From the NCBI GenBank assembly GCA_965223165.1, contig CBDCVQ010000008.1, positions 1 to 12,766 on the forward strand: a DNA stretch of 12,766 nucleotides, given 5' to 3'. Shown here one piece after another: positions 1-7,482 of this stretch. Under the pieces are notes generated by a model. It saw only the letters and a program-made list of their open reading frames with translations, was not told the DNA's origin and made no database searches. Position numbers and translations under genes: made by a program. Numbering within the stretch: the stretch's first letter is position 1; every line of letters starts with the position of its first letter. This DNA is from JABDMH01 sp965223165 (GTDB taxonomy: Bacteria; Bacteroidota; Bacteroidia; Chitinophagales; Saprospiraceae).

Positions 1-903
1 GAAATTCAGAACAATCATTATGCCTTCCGGGATAAAGAAAAGCTGAGCGGTAGTTTCTTAGATTACTTTGAAAACCTGTGCGAAAAGAAGTTGGCCAGTA
101 TCGGTAATTACGGCAACTGGAACAGCACCTTAATTCATTTAAGAACCTACTGTCCCAAAGACGTAACCTTCGAGAAGCTGAACAAAGATTGGGTGCAGGG
201 CTTTAAAGATTACCTCGACACGGAAGCCAAAACCAAAACAGGAGCTTCCATTTCCTTAAACACCAAGTATTCATATTTCAATAAGCTTAGAGCAGCCCTA
301 AAACAAGCCGTAAAAGATGGGATAATGTCACACAATCCTTCTGAGCAAGTAGAGCCATTCCCACAGGATGAACCCAAAAGAGAGTTTCTCACCTTGGAAG
401 AATTAAAAAGACTATCTCAGGCACACTGTAAGAATGAATCATTAAGACGTATGTTTTTATTCTCTTGCCTTACCGGACTACGTTGGGGAGATATTTCGAA
501 ATTGATTTGGTCAGAAGTAGAGCATTCAGAAAACTTAGGCAACTTCCTTCGTTTTAGACAAGCTAAAACCAACGGAGTAGAAACTCAGCCCATTTCTGAT
601 GAAGCGAGAAATATATTAGGTGATCGTGGCGAAGATGAAGAACGTATTTTTCCCAATTTCAAATATGGTAACTGGAATAAAACCCTACTCAAAGAATGGC
701 TTTGGGAAGCCGGTATCAAAAAGAAGATAACCTTCCATTGTGCCAGACATACATACGCTACACTACAACTCACATTAGGCACGGACATTTACACAGTTAG
801 CAAATTGCTTGGGCATAGAAACTTATCTACCACAGAGATTTACGCTAAAGTGATCAATGAGAAGAAAGTAGAAGCAGCGAACAAAATAAATATCGGATTG
901 TAG
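1..903 (+). CDS. Tyrosine recombinase/integrase, 5'-truncated by window edge
   Basis: This is a site-specific tyrosine recombinase that would integrate and excise the element it lies in. The frame is open from base 1, so the N-terminus lies outside the window; 300 residues are visible. The first ~100 residues fit a SAM-like core-binding domain of the Bacteroidota integrase type. The catalytic domain follows, with the full set of residues (numbered from base 1): R161 in TGLRWGD, K189 in AKTNG, H246 and R249 in HCARH, H272 in LLGHRNL and nucleophile Y281 in EIYAKV. The TTG at 91 is internal and is not the start. The next gene begins 2 bp after the stop, so the two are probably co-transcribed. 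The complete catalytic set suggests an active enzyme. The att site is not visible. Confidence 0.95.
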   Translation, partial: EIQNNHYAFRDKEKLSGSFLDYFENLCEKKLASIGNYGNWNSTLIHLRTYCPKDVTFEKLNKDWVQGFKDYLDTEAKTKTGASISLNTKYSYFNKLRAALKQAVKDGIMSHNPSEQVEPFPQDEPKREFLTLEELKRLSQAHCKNESLRRMFLFSCLTGLRWGDISKLIWSEVEHSENLGNFLRFRQAKTNGVETQPISDEARNILGDRGEDEERIFPNFKYGNWNKTLLKEWLWEAGIKKKITFHCARHTYATLQLTLGTDIYTVSKLLGHRNLSTTEIYAKVINEKKVEAANKINIGL

Positions 904-905
904 AT

Positions 906-1979
906 ATGGAATTGAGAATACTAAATAGCATTATATATGGTTCAATGAAACCCTGGACAGCCTCCAATGTGGATGACAAGTATTACCGCCCATTACTCAC
1001 CAGGGAATTTACTAATCCTTCCAACCCAAACGATTTTTACGCTTTAATTCAAAGTATCTTAACCGACAAGCCCGAACTATTCGCAGAAGAATCCATATCG
1101 GTTTATCTTGCCCAGCCGGACGGACATTACAGACCTAACATTTCAGAACCACTTATTAAAACATCTACGGGCCCGCCCAAAACACCAACCCAAAAGTTTT
1201 ATCACTTCCTGATCAGGAATGAAGTTACCCGCCTAACCGCTACCATAGTAACAGCTATTTGTAAGAAGATCGAAAACATTGATCGCAAGGAAATAATCAA
1301 TGATGCTCTTATCAGTGCAAAAACGCTACTTCAAAATACCACTACTGTCCGAACCGGTCAACCAACCGATGAACTCTCTAACTATGTTTTGGATGAGTTG
1401 AAACTGGGGGTTATTCGGTTCATTAAAGAATTGGAACTGCTATTTCCTCACTTTCTCAAATACCCACCGTCCGATAATTATGAACTATTTGGTAAAGATG
1501 CACCACCGGAAAACTGGCCGGAAACCACTTCAGAATACAATAGGGTCCATAATCGGCTATCAGAATACTTTGACCAACCCAATAAAACACCAAAATCTGT
1601 ACAGGAAGGATTGACTTTCGGGTTCAATGGAAATGAAGAAACACTGAGATCTGTGATAACCTCGTTAGCCATTAAATACGATTTAGTGGACGAGAATAGA
1701 AACGCAGCAGAAGACTTGCTTTCCGTTCTTTTGTCTAAAGATGTTCACCCGGATATGAAGCCAATACATTTAGGCTGTCCAACCAACCGGTTTAGCTATA
1801 TCATAAAAGCACTTCAACTGCATTTCAATAGTCTTAGCTTTCAAAACATAGAACGTTCTGGATTATTCTTTTCAAGCACGGGAAAACCACTCAAAGCCAA
1901 CAACCTTTCCTCCAGTGTACCGAAAAAAGACTTCAACCATAAGCAAGAAATAGACAACATTCTAAAAAAGATGCAATAA
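906..1979 (+). CDS. Unrecognised 357-aa protein co-transcribed with the integrase
   Basis: I do not recognise this family. The ATG lies 2 bp after the integrase stop, so the two genes look like one transcription unit. The protein is soluble, with no signal peptide or membrane segment, and is mostly helical and charged. Residues ~95-190 contain helices rich in Glu, Lys and Leu. The C-terminal ~80 residues hold a short 'IHLGCPTNRF' block followed by an alternating aromatic/leucine pattern ending near 'LFFSSTGKPL', which looks like a small compact C-terminal domain. Its position suggests a role in element maintenance, regulation or recombination accessory function, as is common for genes tucked behind integrases in Bacteroidota elements. 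That is inference from neighbours only. Confidence 0.8.
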   Translation: MELRILNSIIYGSMKPWTASNVDDKYYRPLLTREFTNPSNPNDFYALIQSILTDKPELFAEESISVYLAQPDGHYRPNISEPLIKTSTGPPKTPTQKFYHFLIRNEVTRLTATIVTAICKKIENIDRKEIINDALISAKTLLQNTTTVRTGQPTDELSNYVLDELKLGVIRFIKELELLFPHFLKYPPSDNYELFGKDAPPENWPETTSEYNRVHNRLSEYFDQPNKTPKSVQEGLTFGFNGNEETLRSVITSLAIKYDLVDENRNAAEDLLSVLLSKDVHPDMKPIHLGCPTNRFSYIIKALQLHFNSLSFQNIERSGLFFSSTGKPLKANNLSSSVPKKDFNHKQEIDNILKKMQ

Positions 1980-1990
1980 AAAATATTGCG

Positions 1991-2031
1991 ATCATTGCTA
2001 TTGAGCATTGCTATGGCAGTATAGCAATGAT
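1991..2031. repeat. 11-bp perfect inverted repeat with nested third arm
   Basis: ATCATTGCTAT at 1991-2001 is the exact reverse complement of ATAGCAATGAT at 2021-2031. A second left arm, CATTGCTAT at 2006-2014, also pairs with the right arm (9-bp stem, 6-nt loop GGCAGT), so two alternative hairpins share one right arm. It sits 11 bp after the stop of the 357-aa gene. No T-run follows on the plus strand, so it is a poor intrinsic terminator. It could be a binding site for one of the downstream HTH proteins, a recombination accessory site or an RNA switch. Confidence 0.6.
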
Positions 2032-2058
2032 TTAGACCTTGCCCTCCACCCACTTTTG

Positions 2059-2100
2059 TTTTCGAAATCAAAATTGTTTAACGCAAAAAATTTTCGAAAA
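2059..2100. promoter_or_regulatory. Pair of TTTTCGAAA palindromes before the HTH genes (candidate operators)
   Basis: TTTTCGAAAT at 2059-2068 and TTTTCGAAAA at 2091-2100 are near-identical palindromic 10-mers whose centres are 32 bp apart, close to three helical turns. The second one runs into the ATG (2100-2102) of the first HTH gene. Paired palindromes in phase at a regulator's own start are typical of autoregulatory operators. The surrounding DNA is very AT-rich, so chance is a real alternative. Confidence 0.4.
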
Positions 2101-2399
2101 TGAAAGAAAATTTAATCTTAGAACGGCTCTCACAGATAGAGCAAAAAATTGACCAGCAGGCACTACTTAAAAAAGAAGTCCTCAACTTCAATGATGCCTG
2201 CCAGTATCTTGATATAAGTGCTTCGCACCTCTATAAACTCACTTCTCAAAAGTTGATACCCCATTTCTGCCCACAGGGTAAGAAGCTGTATTTCAACCGT
2301 CACGAGTTGGACGAATGGCTGCAACGCAACCGCCAGACCTCCACAGATGAGATCGAAAAAGAAGCGGCCAATTATATCATAAACAACAAACGCAAATAA
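2100..2399 (+). CDS. Small helix-turn-helix protein (excisionase/HTH_17-like), first of a pair
   Basis: This is a 99-aa DNA-binding protein of the excisionase/MerR-like winged-helix type (HTH_17 style). The first ~20 residues form a charged amphipathic, coiled-coil-like helix (ERLSQIEQKID). Then comes the domain at about residues 26-80, with the hallmark order 'NFNDACQYLDIS..HLYKL', a wing around 'PHFCPQGKKLYFNRHEL', and 'DEWLQ'. In Bacteroidota integrative elements such proteins sit between the integrase and the replication protein and act as directionality factors or regulators. The stop is 2 bp before the next gene. Palindromes at its start suggest it may control itself; this is inferred. 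It could equally be a plasmid-type copy or replication regulator. Confidence 0.85.
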   Translation: MKENLILERLSQIEQKIDQQALLKKEVLNFNDACQYLDISASHLYKLTSQKLIPHFCPQGKKLYFNRHELDEWLQRNRQTSTDEIEKEAANYIINNKRK

Positions 2400-2401
2400 G
2401 T

Positions 2402-2680
2402 ATGGGCTTTTATAATCCGTTAGACGAAAAACTGGAGCAGATAGAAGACCGGTTGGATGATATGCTCTTAATGCTCAAAGACAAGCAGAGAACCAACCCC
2501 GAACAAGTCTTTTTCGACAGTCAGGAGTTCCTGCAAATAATGAACGTAAGTAAACGTACCGCTCAGTATTGGCGGGATAGCGGGCAAATTGGTTACTGTC
2601 AGATAGGCCATAAGATCTACTACCGCTTATGCGACATTCTCGTATTTCTCGACAAGCACTTTCAGTCACCTAAAAAATGA
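2402..2680 (+). CDS. Small helix-turn-helix protein (HTH_17-like), second of a pair
   Basis: This 92-aa protein has the same architecture as its upstream neighbour. An N-terminal amphipathic helix (LEQIEDRLDDMLLML) is followed at about residues 38-88 by an excisionase-like winged helix. The visible blocks are 'FDSQEFLQIMNVSKRTAQYWRDSG', shown here only in part by its key features (recognition-helix residues around SKRTAQYW), a wing at 'CQIGHKIYYR', and the terminal helix 'DILVFLDKHF'. The pair probably arose by duplication, and the shared coiled-coil-like N-termini would allow them to dimerise with each other. It starts 2 bp after the preceding stop and ends 25 bp before the primase/helicase gene, so all three are likely one operon. 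Its precise target is unknown. Confidence 0.85.
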   Translation: MGFYNPLDEKLEQIEDRLDDMLLMLKDKQRTNPEQVFFDSQEFLQIMNVSKRTAQYWRDSGQIGYCQIGHKIYYRLCDILVFLDKHFQSPKK

Positions 2681-2705
2681 CGGTTCAATCCAAAACGTAT
2701 AAATA

Positions 2706-4940
2706 ATGGCTTCTTCAACAATATTTCAAAACTTCAATCAACCCGTCCGGAGCAAAGCCCTTTTGCTCATTATCAAGGATATTATTGAAGGCAAATACAA
2801 AGATCAGATCAACACCATTCGCCAGTACAAAAAGCAAGGCGATAAGGATAAAGTCGATCAACTCAAAAAACAACTGCCCGCATTCACTCCGTCAGGCATA
2901 TTTGAAGGTGGCCGTAAGATGGAATACCTCAAAATGTACAGCGGCTTTGTCCATTTGGATTTCGACAAGCTGAACCCTGAAGAATTAGCCAAAGCCAAAT
3001 CACAGGTACAAGAATTGCCCACCACTTTTGCTTGTTTCACAAGCCCAAGCGGCAATGGTCTCAAAATCTTTGTTGAAGTCAATACCCGGGTAGAACACCA
3101 CGAAACGGCTTACAAACAAGCTCAATCCTATTATGAAAATGCCCTGGGTCTAAAAGCCGATCCCAAATGCAAAGACATAACAAGACTCTGTTTTGTATCC
3201 GATGATCCCGAAGGGTATAAAAACATACAGAACAAAAAATTTGAAGTACAGATTCCCGAAACATTGCAAACCATTAAACTGGAGCCGGTAAAACAAGAAT
3301 CCACCCCACAACAAACAGACAATGCCATTTATGCTACCCTGTTTGACGAATGCATTTCTTTTACCGAAAACCAATCTGCTTACGTTGATGGCAACAGGAA
3401 CAACTTCATTTATCAACTGGCTTGCAATTGCAACAGGCGAGCCATTCCATTCGATAACACCTTACAGCTTATCCAAAACCGCTACGACCTCAACCAGCAG
3501 GAAATTACAGCTTCCGTAAAAAGTGCGTACAATCACAATTCCACCCAATTCGGACAGTTTGCAAATCACCCCAAATCCGAAAACCCCGACACCCCTGACT
3601 ACCTCAAATCCACACCCACATTTGACAACGCCCTCTTCGATGAACTACCCGATATACTTAAAGAAGGAACCAGGGCATTTACCGATATACGCGAACGTGA
3701 TGTATTTCTCACTGGAGCATTGGCAATTCTTAGCGGATGCTTACCAAATGTGGTAGGTAAATACGCCAGAGAAACCGTTTATCCTAATCTGTTTGCTTTT
3801 ATCATTGCCCCGGCAGCCAGTGGAAAGGGAGCATTAAAGTTTGCGAAGAAATTAGGCGACAAGCACCAGGACTTTCTATTGGAGTGCCACCAAACGGCCA
3901 AACAACAATATGAAGTGGGATTAGCGGAGTTTAAGGCCGCTCAAAGAGACAGGAAGAAGGGCGAACCCGTAAATACAGAAGAACCCGAGAAACCACCTTT
4001 CAAGATCGCTTTCATTCCTGCCAATAGCAGTTATGCTAAGATCCTGCAACACATACAACAAAATGAAGGCACTGGAATAATCTGTGAAACAGAAGCCGAT
4101 AGTATGGGCAATGTAATGAAACAGGAATGGGGCGGATATTCTGATATGCTCCGCAAAGCCTTTCACCACGAGACCATAAGCCTTTCCCGTAAAACCAACG
4201 ATGAATACATTTCAATCAAAGAACCCAAAATATCCATTGCCTTATCCGGTACTCCCGGTCAAGTTAGCAATCTCATTGCTTCGGCAGAAGATGGCTTGTT
4301 TAGCCGCTTTATTTTCTATGCCTTTAAGGTAGAACAGCTTTGGTGTGATGTGTCGCCTTACGGCAATCCAATCAATCTCAATGACCATTTCAATGCTCTG
4401 TCTGAGCAGACCTTTCAAATGATACAATTCTTTGAGCAATCACCAACAGATATAAAACTCTCACCGGATCAGTGGAATACAATAAATCAAATCGGTCAAA
4501 AATGGCTCACAGAAATTACCCTGTTCACTTCTGATGAAGCAGGTAGTATAGCCAAACGATTAGGGATAATCTTGTACAGACTGGCTATGATATTTACAGC
4601 ACTAAGGAAGTATGAGAACGGTGAAGCCACCAGAGAAGTGCTTTGTACGGATGAAGATTTTGAAATAGCCCTCAACATTGCCAACACCTTTGTTGACCAC
4701 AGTGTCTTGATGTTTAATAACCTCCCTAAGCAAGAATCGTTTGGGCCATTCAAGGGAGCTAATAACAAAAAGAAATTCTTTGAAGCTCTACCGCAAAAGT
4801 TTAAACGTGAAGAAGCCGTGGCAATGGGTGAGAAATATAATTTGAAAGTGAGAAGCATAGATAACCTGCTAAAAGACTTGTGCAGCAAAGGTATTCTCAC
4901 TAAACCCGAATATGGATTGTACGAAAAGGTTAGGCTGTAA
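2706..4940 (+). CDS. BT4734-like/DUF3987 primase-helicase-type replication protein
   Basis: This is a 744-aa two-module protein typical of Bacteroidota mobile elements, probably needed for element replication. The N-terminal ~180 residues match the VirE_N/BT4734-like primase-polymerase module: 'HLDFD' with D85 and D87 as likely metal ligands, then 'SPSGNGLK' at ~113-120, and 'DITRLCF' at ~157-163. Residues ~305-660 match the DUF3987 ATPase/helicase-like module. A P-loop-like 'APAASGKGA' lies at ~368-376, with an unusual G in place of the usual S/T after GK. A Walker-B-like 'IICETEAD' lies at ~458-465, and 'ALSGTPGQV' with 'GLFSRFIFY' at ~512-538 fit a sensor and arginine finger. The last ~70 residues look like a winged helix. 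The end overlaps the convergent livM-like gene by 11 bp. The protein appears intact. Confidence 0.9.
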   Translation: MASSTIFQNFNQPVRSKALLLIIKDIIEGKYKDQINTIRQYKKQGDKDKVDQLKKQLPAFTPSGIFEGGRKMEYLKMYSGFVHLDFDKLNPEELAKAKSQVQELPTTFACFTSPSGNGLKIFVEVNTRVEHHETAYKQAQSYYENALGLKADPKCKDITRLCFVSDDPEGYKNIQNKKFEVQIPETLQTIKLEPVKQESTPQQTDNAIYATLFDECISFTENQSAYVDGNRNNFIYQLACNCNRRAIPFDNTLQLIQNRYDLNQQEITASVKSAYNHNSTQFGQFANHPKSENPDTPDYLKSTPTFDNALFDELPDILKEGTRAFTDIRERDVFLTGALAILSGCLPNVVGKYARETVYPNLFAFIIAPAASGKGALKFAKKLGDKHQDFLLECHQTAKQQYEVGLAEFKAAQRDRKKGEPVNTEEPEKPPFKIAFIPANSSYAKILQHIQQNEGTGIICETEADSMGNVMKQEWGGYSDMLRKAFHHETISLSRKTNDEYISIKEPKISIALSGTPGQVSNLIASAEDGLFSRFIFYAFKVEQLWCDVSPYGNPINLNDHFNALSEQTFQMIQFFEQSPTDIKLSPDQWNTINQIGQKWLTEITLFTSDEAGSIAKRLGIILYRLAMIFTALRKYENGEATREVLCTDEDFEIALNIANTFVDHSVLMFNNLPKQESFGPFKGANNKKKFFEALPQKFKREEAVAMGEKYNLKVRSIDNLLKDLCSKGILTKPEYGLYEKVRL

Positions 4941-4942
4941 CC
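4928..4942 (-). terminator. Small hairpin with T-run at the shared gene ends
   Basis: The inverted repeat GGTTA-ggctg-TAACC spans the overlapping stop codons of the primase-helicase and livM-like genes. Read on the minus strand, the stem is followed directly by TTTT, as in a minimal intrinsic terminator for the Liv operon. The stem is only 5 bp, so it is weak. On the plus strand a looser T-rich stretch begins about 9 bases later. Confidence 0.3.
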
Positions 4943-5796
4943 GGGCTAATTCTTTTCTTACCCATTTGAAATATTACAAGCACTAAGGCGATACCATAAA
5001 TGATCTGCCGCATATTGGCTGCAATGGAAGACGGCATACCAACAAACCGAAGGGCTTCCGGTAGAAGTACTAAGAAGGCTGCTGCTAAAAAGATACCTCT
5101 CAGGTTTCGCATACCGCCAATGATGACAATACTCAAAATGAAAATGGATTCATCTATTGTAAAACTGGTAGGATCAATATAGCTGATATAATGAGCATAC
5201 AACACTCCCGCAATGGATGCCAACATACCGCTAAGTACAAAGGATACTACTTTGTATCTTCCCACGTCCTTGCCTAAACTCTTGGTATAAACTTCATCTT
5301 CGCTCAATGCCCTAAGCACTCTACCGAATGGACTTCTCGTAAGATTGTGAAGAAGGAACCATACCAATCCTGCAAAGAACACGGAAAGCAATAAAAAGGA
5401 AATCTTGGAATCAAACTCAAAGCCGAATAGACTAAATGACGGAATGCCTGGAATACCTAATGGCCCTCGTGTAACTTCCTGCCAATTATTCATTATGGAG
5501 AAAATGACTACCTGAATGCCCAATGTAATGATGATGTAGTAATCATCTACTGTTTTAACTGCCACCTTAGAGACGACATAAGCAATGAGTCCTGAAAGGA
5601 TCATAGCCAGGGGCAGGGTGAGTAAAACCGGATAACCAAAATTCACAGATAACAAAGCCGATACATACGCCCCGATGCCATAAAATCCTGCGTGAGCTAA
5701 AGAGATTTGACCGCTATACCCTGCCACCAAGCTCAACGACTGAGCCAAAATGGTGTAGATACAAATCAATATGCCCAAATGCAGAATGTAGTCCAT
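4930..5796 (-). CDS. LivM-like branched-chain-amino-acid-type ABC permease
   Basis: This is the second transmembrane subunit of a HAAT-family (Liv/Urt-type) ABC importer in the inner membrane. It has 288 residues and is strongly hydrophobic, with about eight membrane segments. Family hallmarks are clear: 'GYSGQISLAHAGFYGIGAY' at 26-44, 'GPLGIPGIP' at 111-119, the cytoplasmic coupling region 'SPFGRVLRALSEDE' at 155-168, and 'IIGGMRNLRG' at 225-234. It is shorter than E. coli LivM, whose N-terminal extension is absent, but normal for many homologues. Its ATG overlaps the stop of the livH-like gene by one base (TAATG), which indicates translational coupling. It is the last gene of the operon. 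Whether it carries branched-chain amino acids, urea or another amide or amino acid cannot be told from the permease. Confidence 0.93.
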   Translation of the reverse strand: MDYILHLGILICIYTILAQSLSLVAGYSGQISLAHAGFYGIGAYVSALLSVNFGYPVLLTLPLAMILSGLIAYVVSKVAVKTVDDYYIIITLGIQVVIFSIMNNWQEVTRGPLGIPGIPSFSLFGFEFDSKISFLLLSVFFAGLVWFLLHNLTRSPFGRVLRALSEDEVYTKSLGKDVGRYKVVSFVLSGMLASIAGVLYAHYISYIDPTSFTIDESIFILSIVIIGGMRNLRGIFLAAAFLVLLPEALRFVGMPSSIAANMRQIIYGIALVLVIFQMGKKRISPVTA

Positions 5797-6668
5797 TAAA
5801 TCTCTGCTTTTTTAAGTGGTTGTCCTGAAAAACCATACGGTCTGAAATACAAAAACGCAATAAGAATAATATATGCCGTGGCATTCATCCACTTGCTATC
5901 CAAATAATAAGCCGCTAAATGTTGTGCTGTGGCAAGGAGTAAAGCACCAAGCAGCAAATACCGCATTCTTCCCATACCACCAATGATCATAGCCACTACA
6001 CCATACAAGAGCCAGTTAAAACCCATAGTGGGAGTCATATCCGTATCTGCGGCTATAAGAATGCCTGCACAAGCTGCCAAAGCCGAACCTATAACAAAAC
6101 TCCACCGTACCGCCTTGTCTCTCGAAATACCGACAATACTTGCCAACTCAGGATTAGAAGAAACCGCCTTGATCTTTTGCCCGGTATTTGTTTTTTCCAG
6201 AAACAAATAACTAAGAACTAACAGCCCAACACTTGCAATTATGGTTATGATCTGTACATCCGTTATGTAGGCTCCCAAAAACTGATGTCCTTCTTTTACC
6301 GGCCAGGTACGGAAGCTCAAGGTATTATCTCCCCAAACCATTGAGACCACATTTTGCAACACCACATATATACCCAATGATGCAATAAGCATTTGCCAAC
6401 TTTCTACTTTTCTTTTCTGTAGCGGTTGATAGATGAATTGATTAACCAGAAGCATTAAACCGATACCGAAAAAAATGGAAACCGGTACGGCTATAAGTAA
6501 AGGCAAATTGAGTTGAATGGAGAAAAGGTAGGTGATATAGGAGCCAAAGGCAAGGGCGATGGCGTGGGCGATGTGGAAGAATTTTAATATTTGATAAATA
6601 AAAATAAAACTAATGGATACTAATAGGTATATTGAAAATTGACAAAGTATATTTAAAAGTACCTGCAT
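5796..6668 (-). CDS. LivH-like branched-chain-amino-acid-type ABC permease
   Basis: This is the first transmembrane subunit of the importer, expected to heterodimerise with the LivM-like protein. It has 290 residues, the usual LivH size. Recognisable features are 'FFHIAHAIALAFGSY' at 30-44 (the LivH N-terminal 'nlAHG' block), 'QPLQKRKVESWQMLIASLGI' at 81-100, the coupling segment 'TNTGQKIKAVSSNPELA' at 161-177, and 'MIIGGMGRMRYLLLGALLL' at 227-245. There is a 9-bp gap after the methyltransferase stop, the widest in the operon. The first ~30 codons are extremely AT-rich, and composition jumps sharply to GC-rich near base 6578. I infer a recombination boundary inside the gene. The protein nevertheless appears intact. 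Confidence 0.93.
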   Translation of the reverse strand: MQVLLNILCQFSIYLLVSISFIFIYQILKFFHIAHAIALAFGSYITYLFSIQLNLPLLIAVPVSIFFGIGLMLLVNQFIYQPLQKRKVESWQMLIASLGIYVVLQNVVSMVWGDNTLSFRTWPVKEGHQFLGAYITDVQIITIIASVGLLVLSYLFLEKTNTGQKIKAVSSNPELASIVGISRDKAVRWSFVIGSALAACAGILIAADTDMTPTMGFNWLLYGVVAMIIGGMGRMRYLLLGALLLATAQHLAAYYLDSKWMNATAYIILIAFLYFRPYGFSGQPLKKAEI

Positions 6669-6677
6669 AAAAAAGTA

Positions 6678-7481
6678 TCAATCTTTTTCCAGAATTAGCA
6701 AAGCCAAATTTTTACTTATATCTTCTTTTAAGTGCAAAGTTCTGTAACCACATTGCTCAAACGAGTACTGAAGCTCTTTGGGAGAATATTTAACAGATCT
6801 AAATAGTTGGATGTCTTTATAGTAAGCTTCAATTTTATTTTTTTTTAAAACCCATAGAATATCATTTTTATCTGCATTTTTTACATTAATGAGATCATTA
6901 TAAAGTTCATTGTTTTTATATTTTTCAAATACTTGAGTTAGATATTTGTCAGTTTGAAAGCTAATATATATCCTGTCCCCATTTGCAACAACATTCCCTA
7001 ATGTATTAATAAAATCAGTGACTTGATTATAGTTGCCAATAGTGCTTCCCAATACGTAAATATTTAATGTCTTCCTTTTGTGTACTGGTCTACTCATTTT
7101 GTTAAAATGAGAATTAATACTCTCAAAGGTTATTAAACAACTCCTTTTCTCTATTAATTGAAGCCGAACAGAGTTTTCAAATAAATTCAAAAAAGTAAGA
7201 TTAATATCTATTCCAAAACAGATTACTTCAGAGTGCCTTTCACTAAAAATGTCTAATATTTGCATTTCTGTATCACCAGAACCTATGCCATAAAACATAA
7301 AATATTGAGAGTTATTCGTACTCAACATTAAATTTTCGAAACTCTTGATTAATAATAATTCTGAGTGAATAGAGCCATAGTTTATTGGATTATTGTATCC
7401 AAAGCATATTTTCAACCACTTATCAGCATCCTTAAACCATTCTGCACTATCAACTTCTTTATTAATGTTTACATTAATCAT
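6678..7481 (-). CDS. EgtD-like SAM-dependent methyltransferase inside the Liv operon
   Basis: This is a class I methyltransferase resembling the EgtD/Methyltransf_33 (histidine N-alpha-methyltransferase) family. The SAM-binding motif I is 'FMFYGIGSGDTEMQIL' at 61-76, the acidic end of strand 2 is in 'FGIDIN' (D92), and the family hallmark 'LGSTIGN' lies at 144-150. The C-terminal strand reads 'RSVKYS' at 228-233, where EgtD has E-x-S-x-K-F. Aligned by eye, the serine and lysine are kept but the EgtD glutamate that helps read the histidine imidazole is replaced by Phe, so histidine is probably not the substrate. At 267 aa it is shorter than EgtD (~320). There is no signal peptide, so it acts in the cytoplasm. 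It starts 1 bp after the membrane-protein stop. I infer that it methylates an amino-acid-like molecule linked to the transporter. Confidence 0.75.
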   Translation of the reverse strand: MINVNINKEVDSAEWFKDADKWLKICFGYNNPINYGSIHSELLLIKSFENLMLSTNNSQYFMFYGIGSGDTEMQILDIFSERHSEVICFGIDINLTFLNLFENSVRLQLIEKRSCLITFESINSHFNKMSRPVHKRKTLNIYVLGSTIGNYNQVTDFINTLGNVVANGDRIYISFQTDKYLTQVFEKYKNNELYNDLINVKNADKNDILWVLKKNKIEAYYKDIQLFRSVKYSPKELQYSFEQCGYRTLHLKEDISKNLALLILEKD

Positions 7482-7482
7482 A

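Noticed and set aside
91..903. Integrase starting at the TTG at 91
   Set aside because: The same frame is open back to base 1 and reads as plausible integrase N-terminal sequence, so the gene is cut by the window edge and does not start at 91.
1991..2031. Intrinsic terminator for the integrase operon
   Set aside because: The stem is good but no T-run follows on the plus strand, so it is reported as an inverted repeat.
7330..7345. Another TTTTCGAAA palindrome within the methyltransferase gene
   Set aside because: It is single, inside coding sequence of AT-rich DNA and not near a promoter, so chance is the best explanation.
6678..7481. Calling the methyltransferase egtD (ergothioneine pathway)
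   Set aside because: It is short, appears to lack the imidazole-reading glutamate, and has no ergothioneine pathway neighbours in the window.
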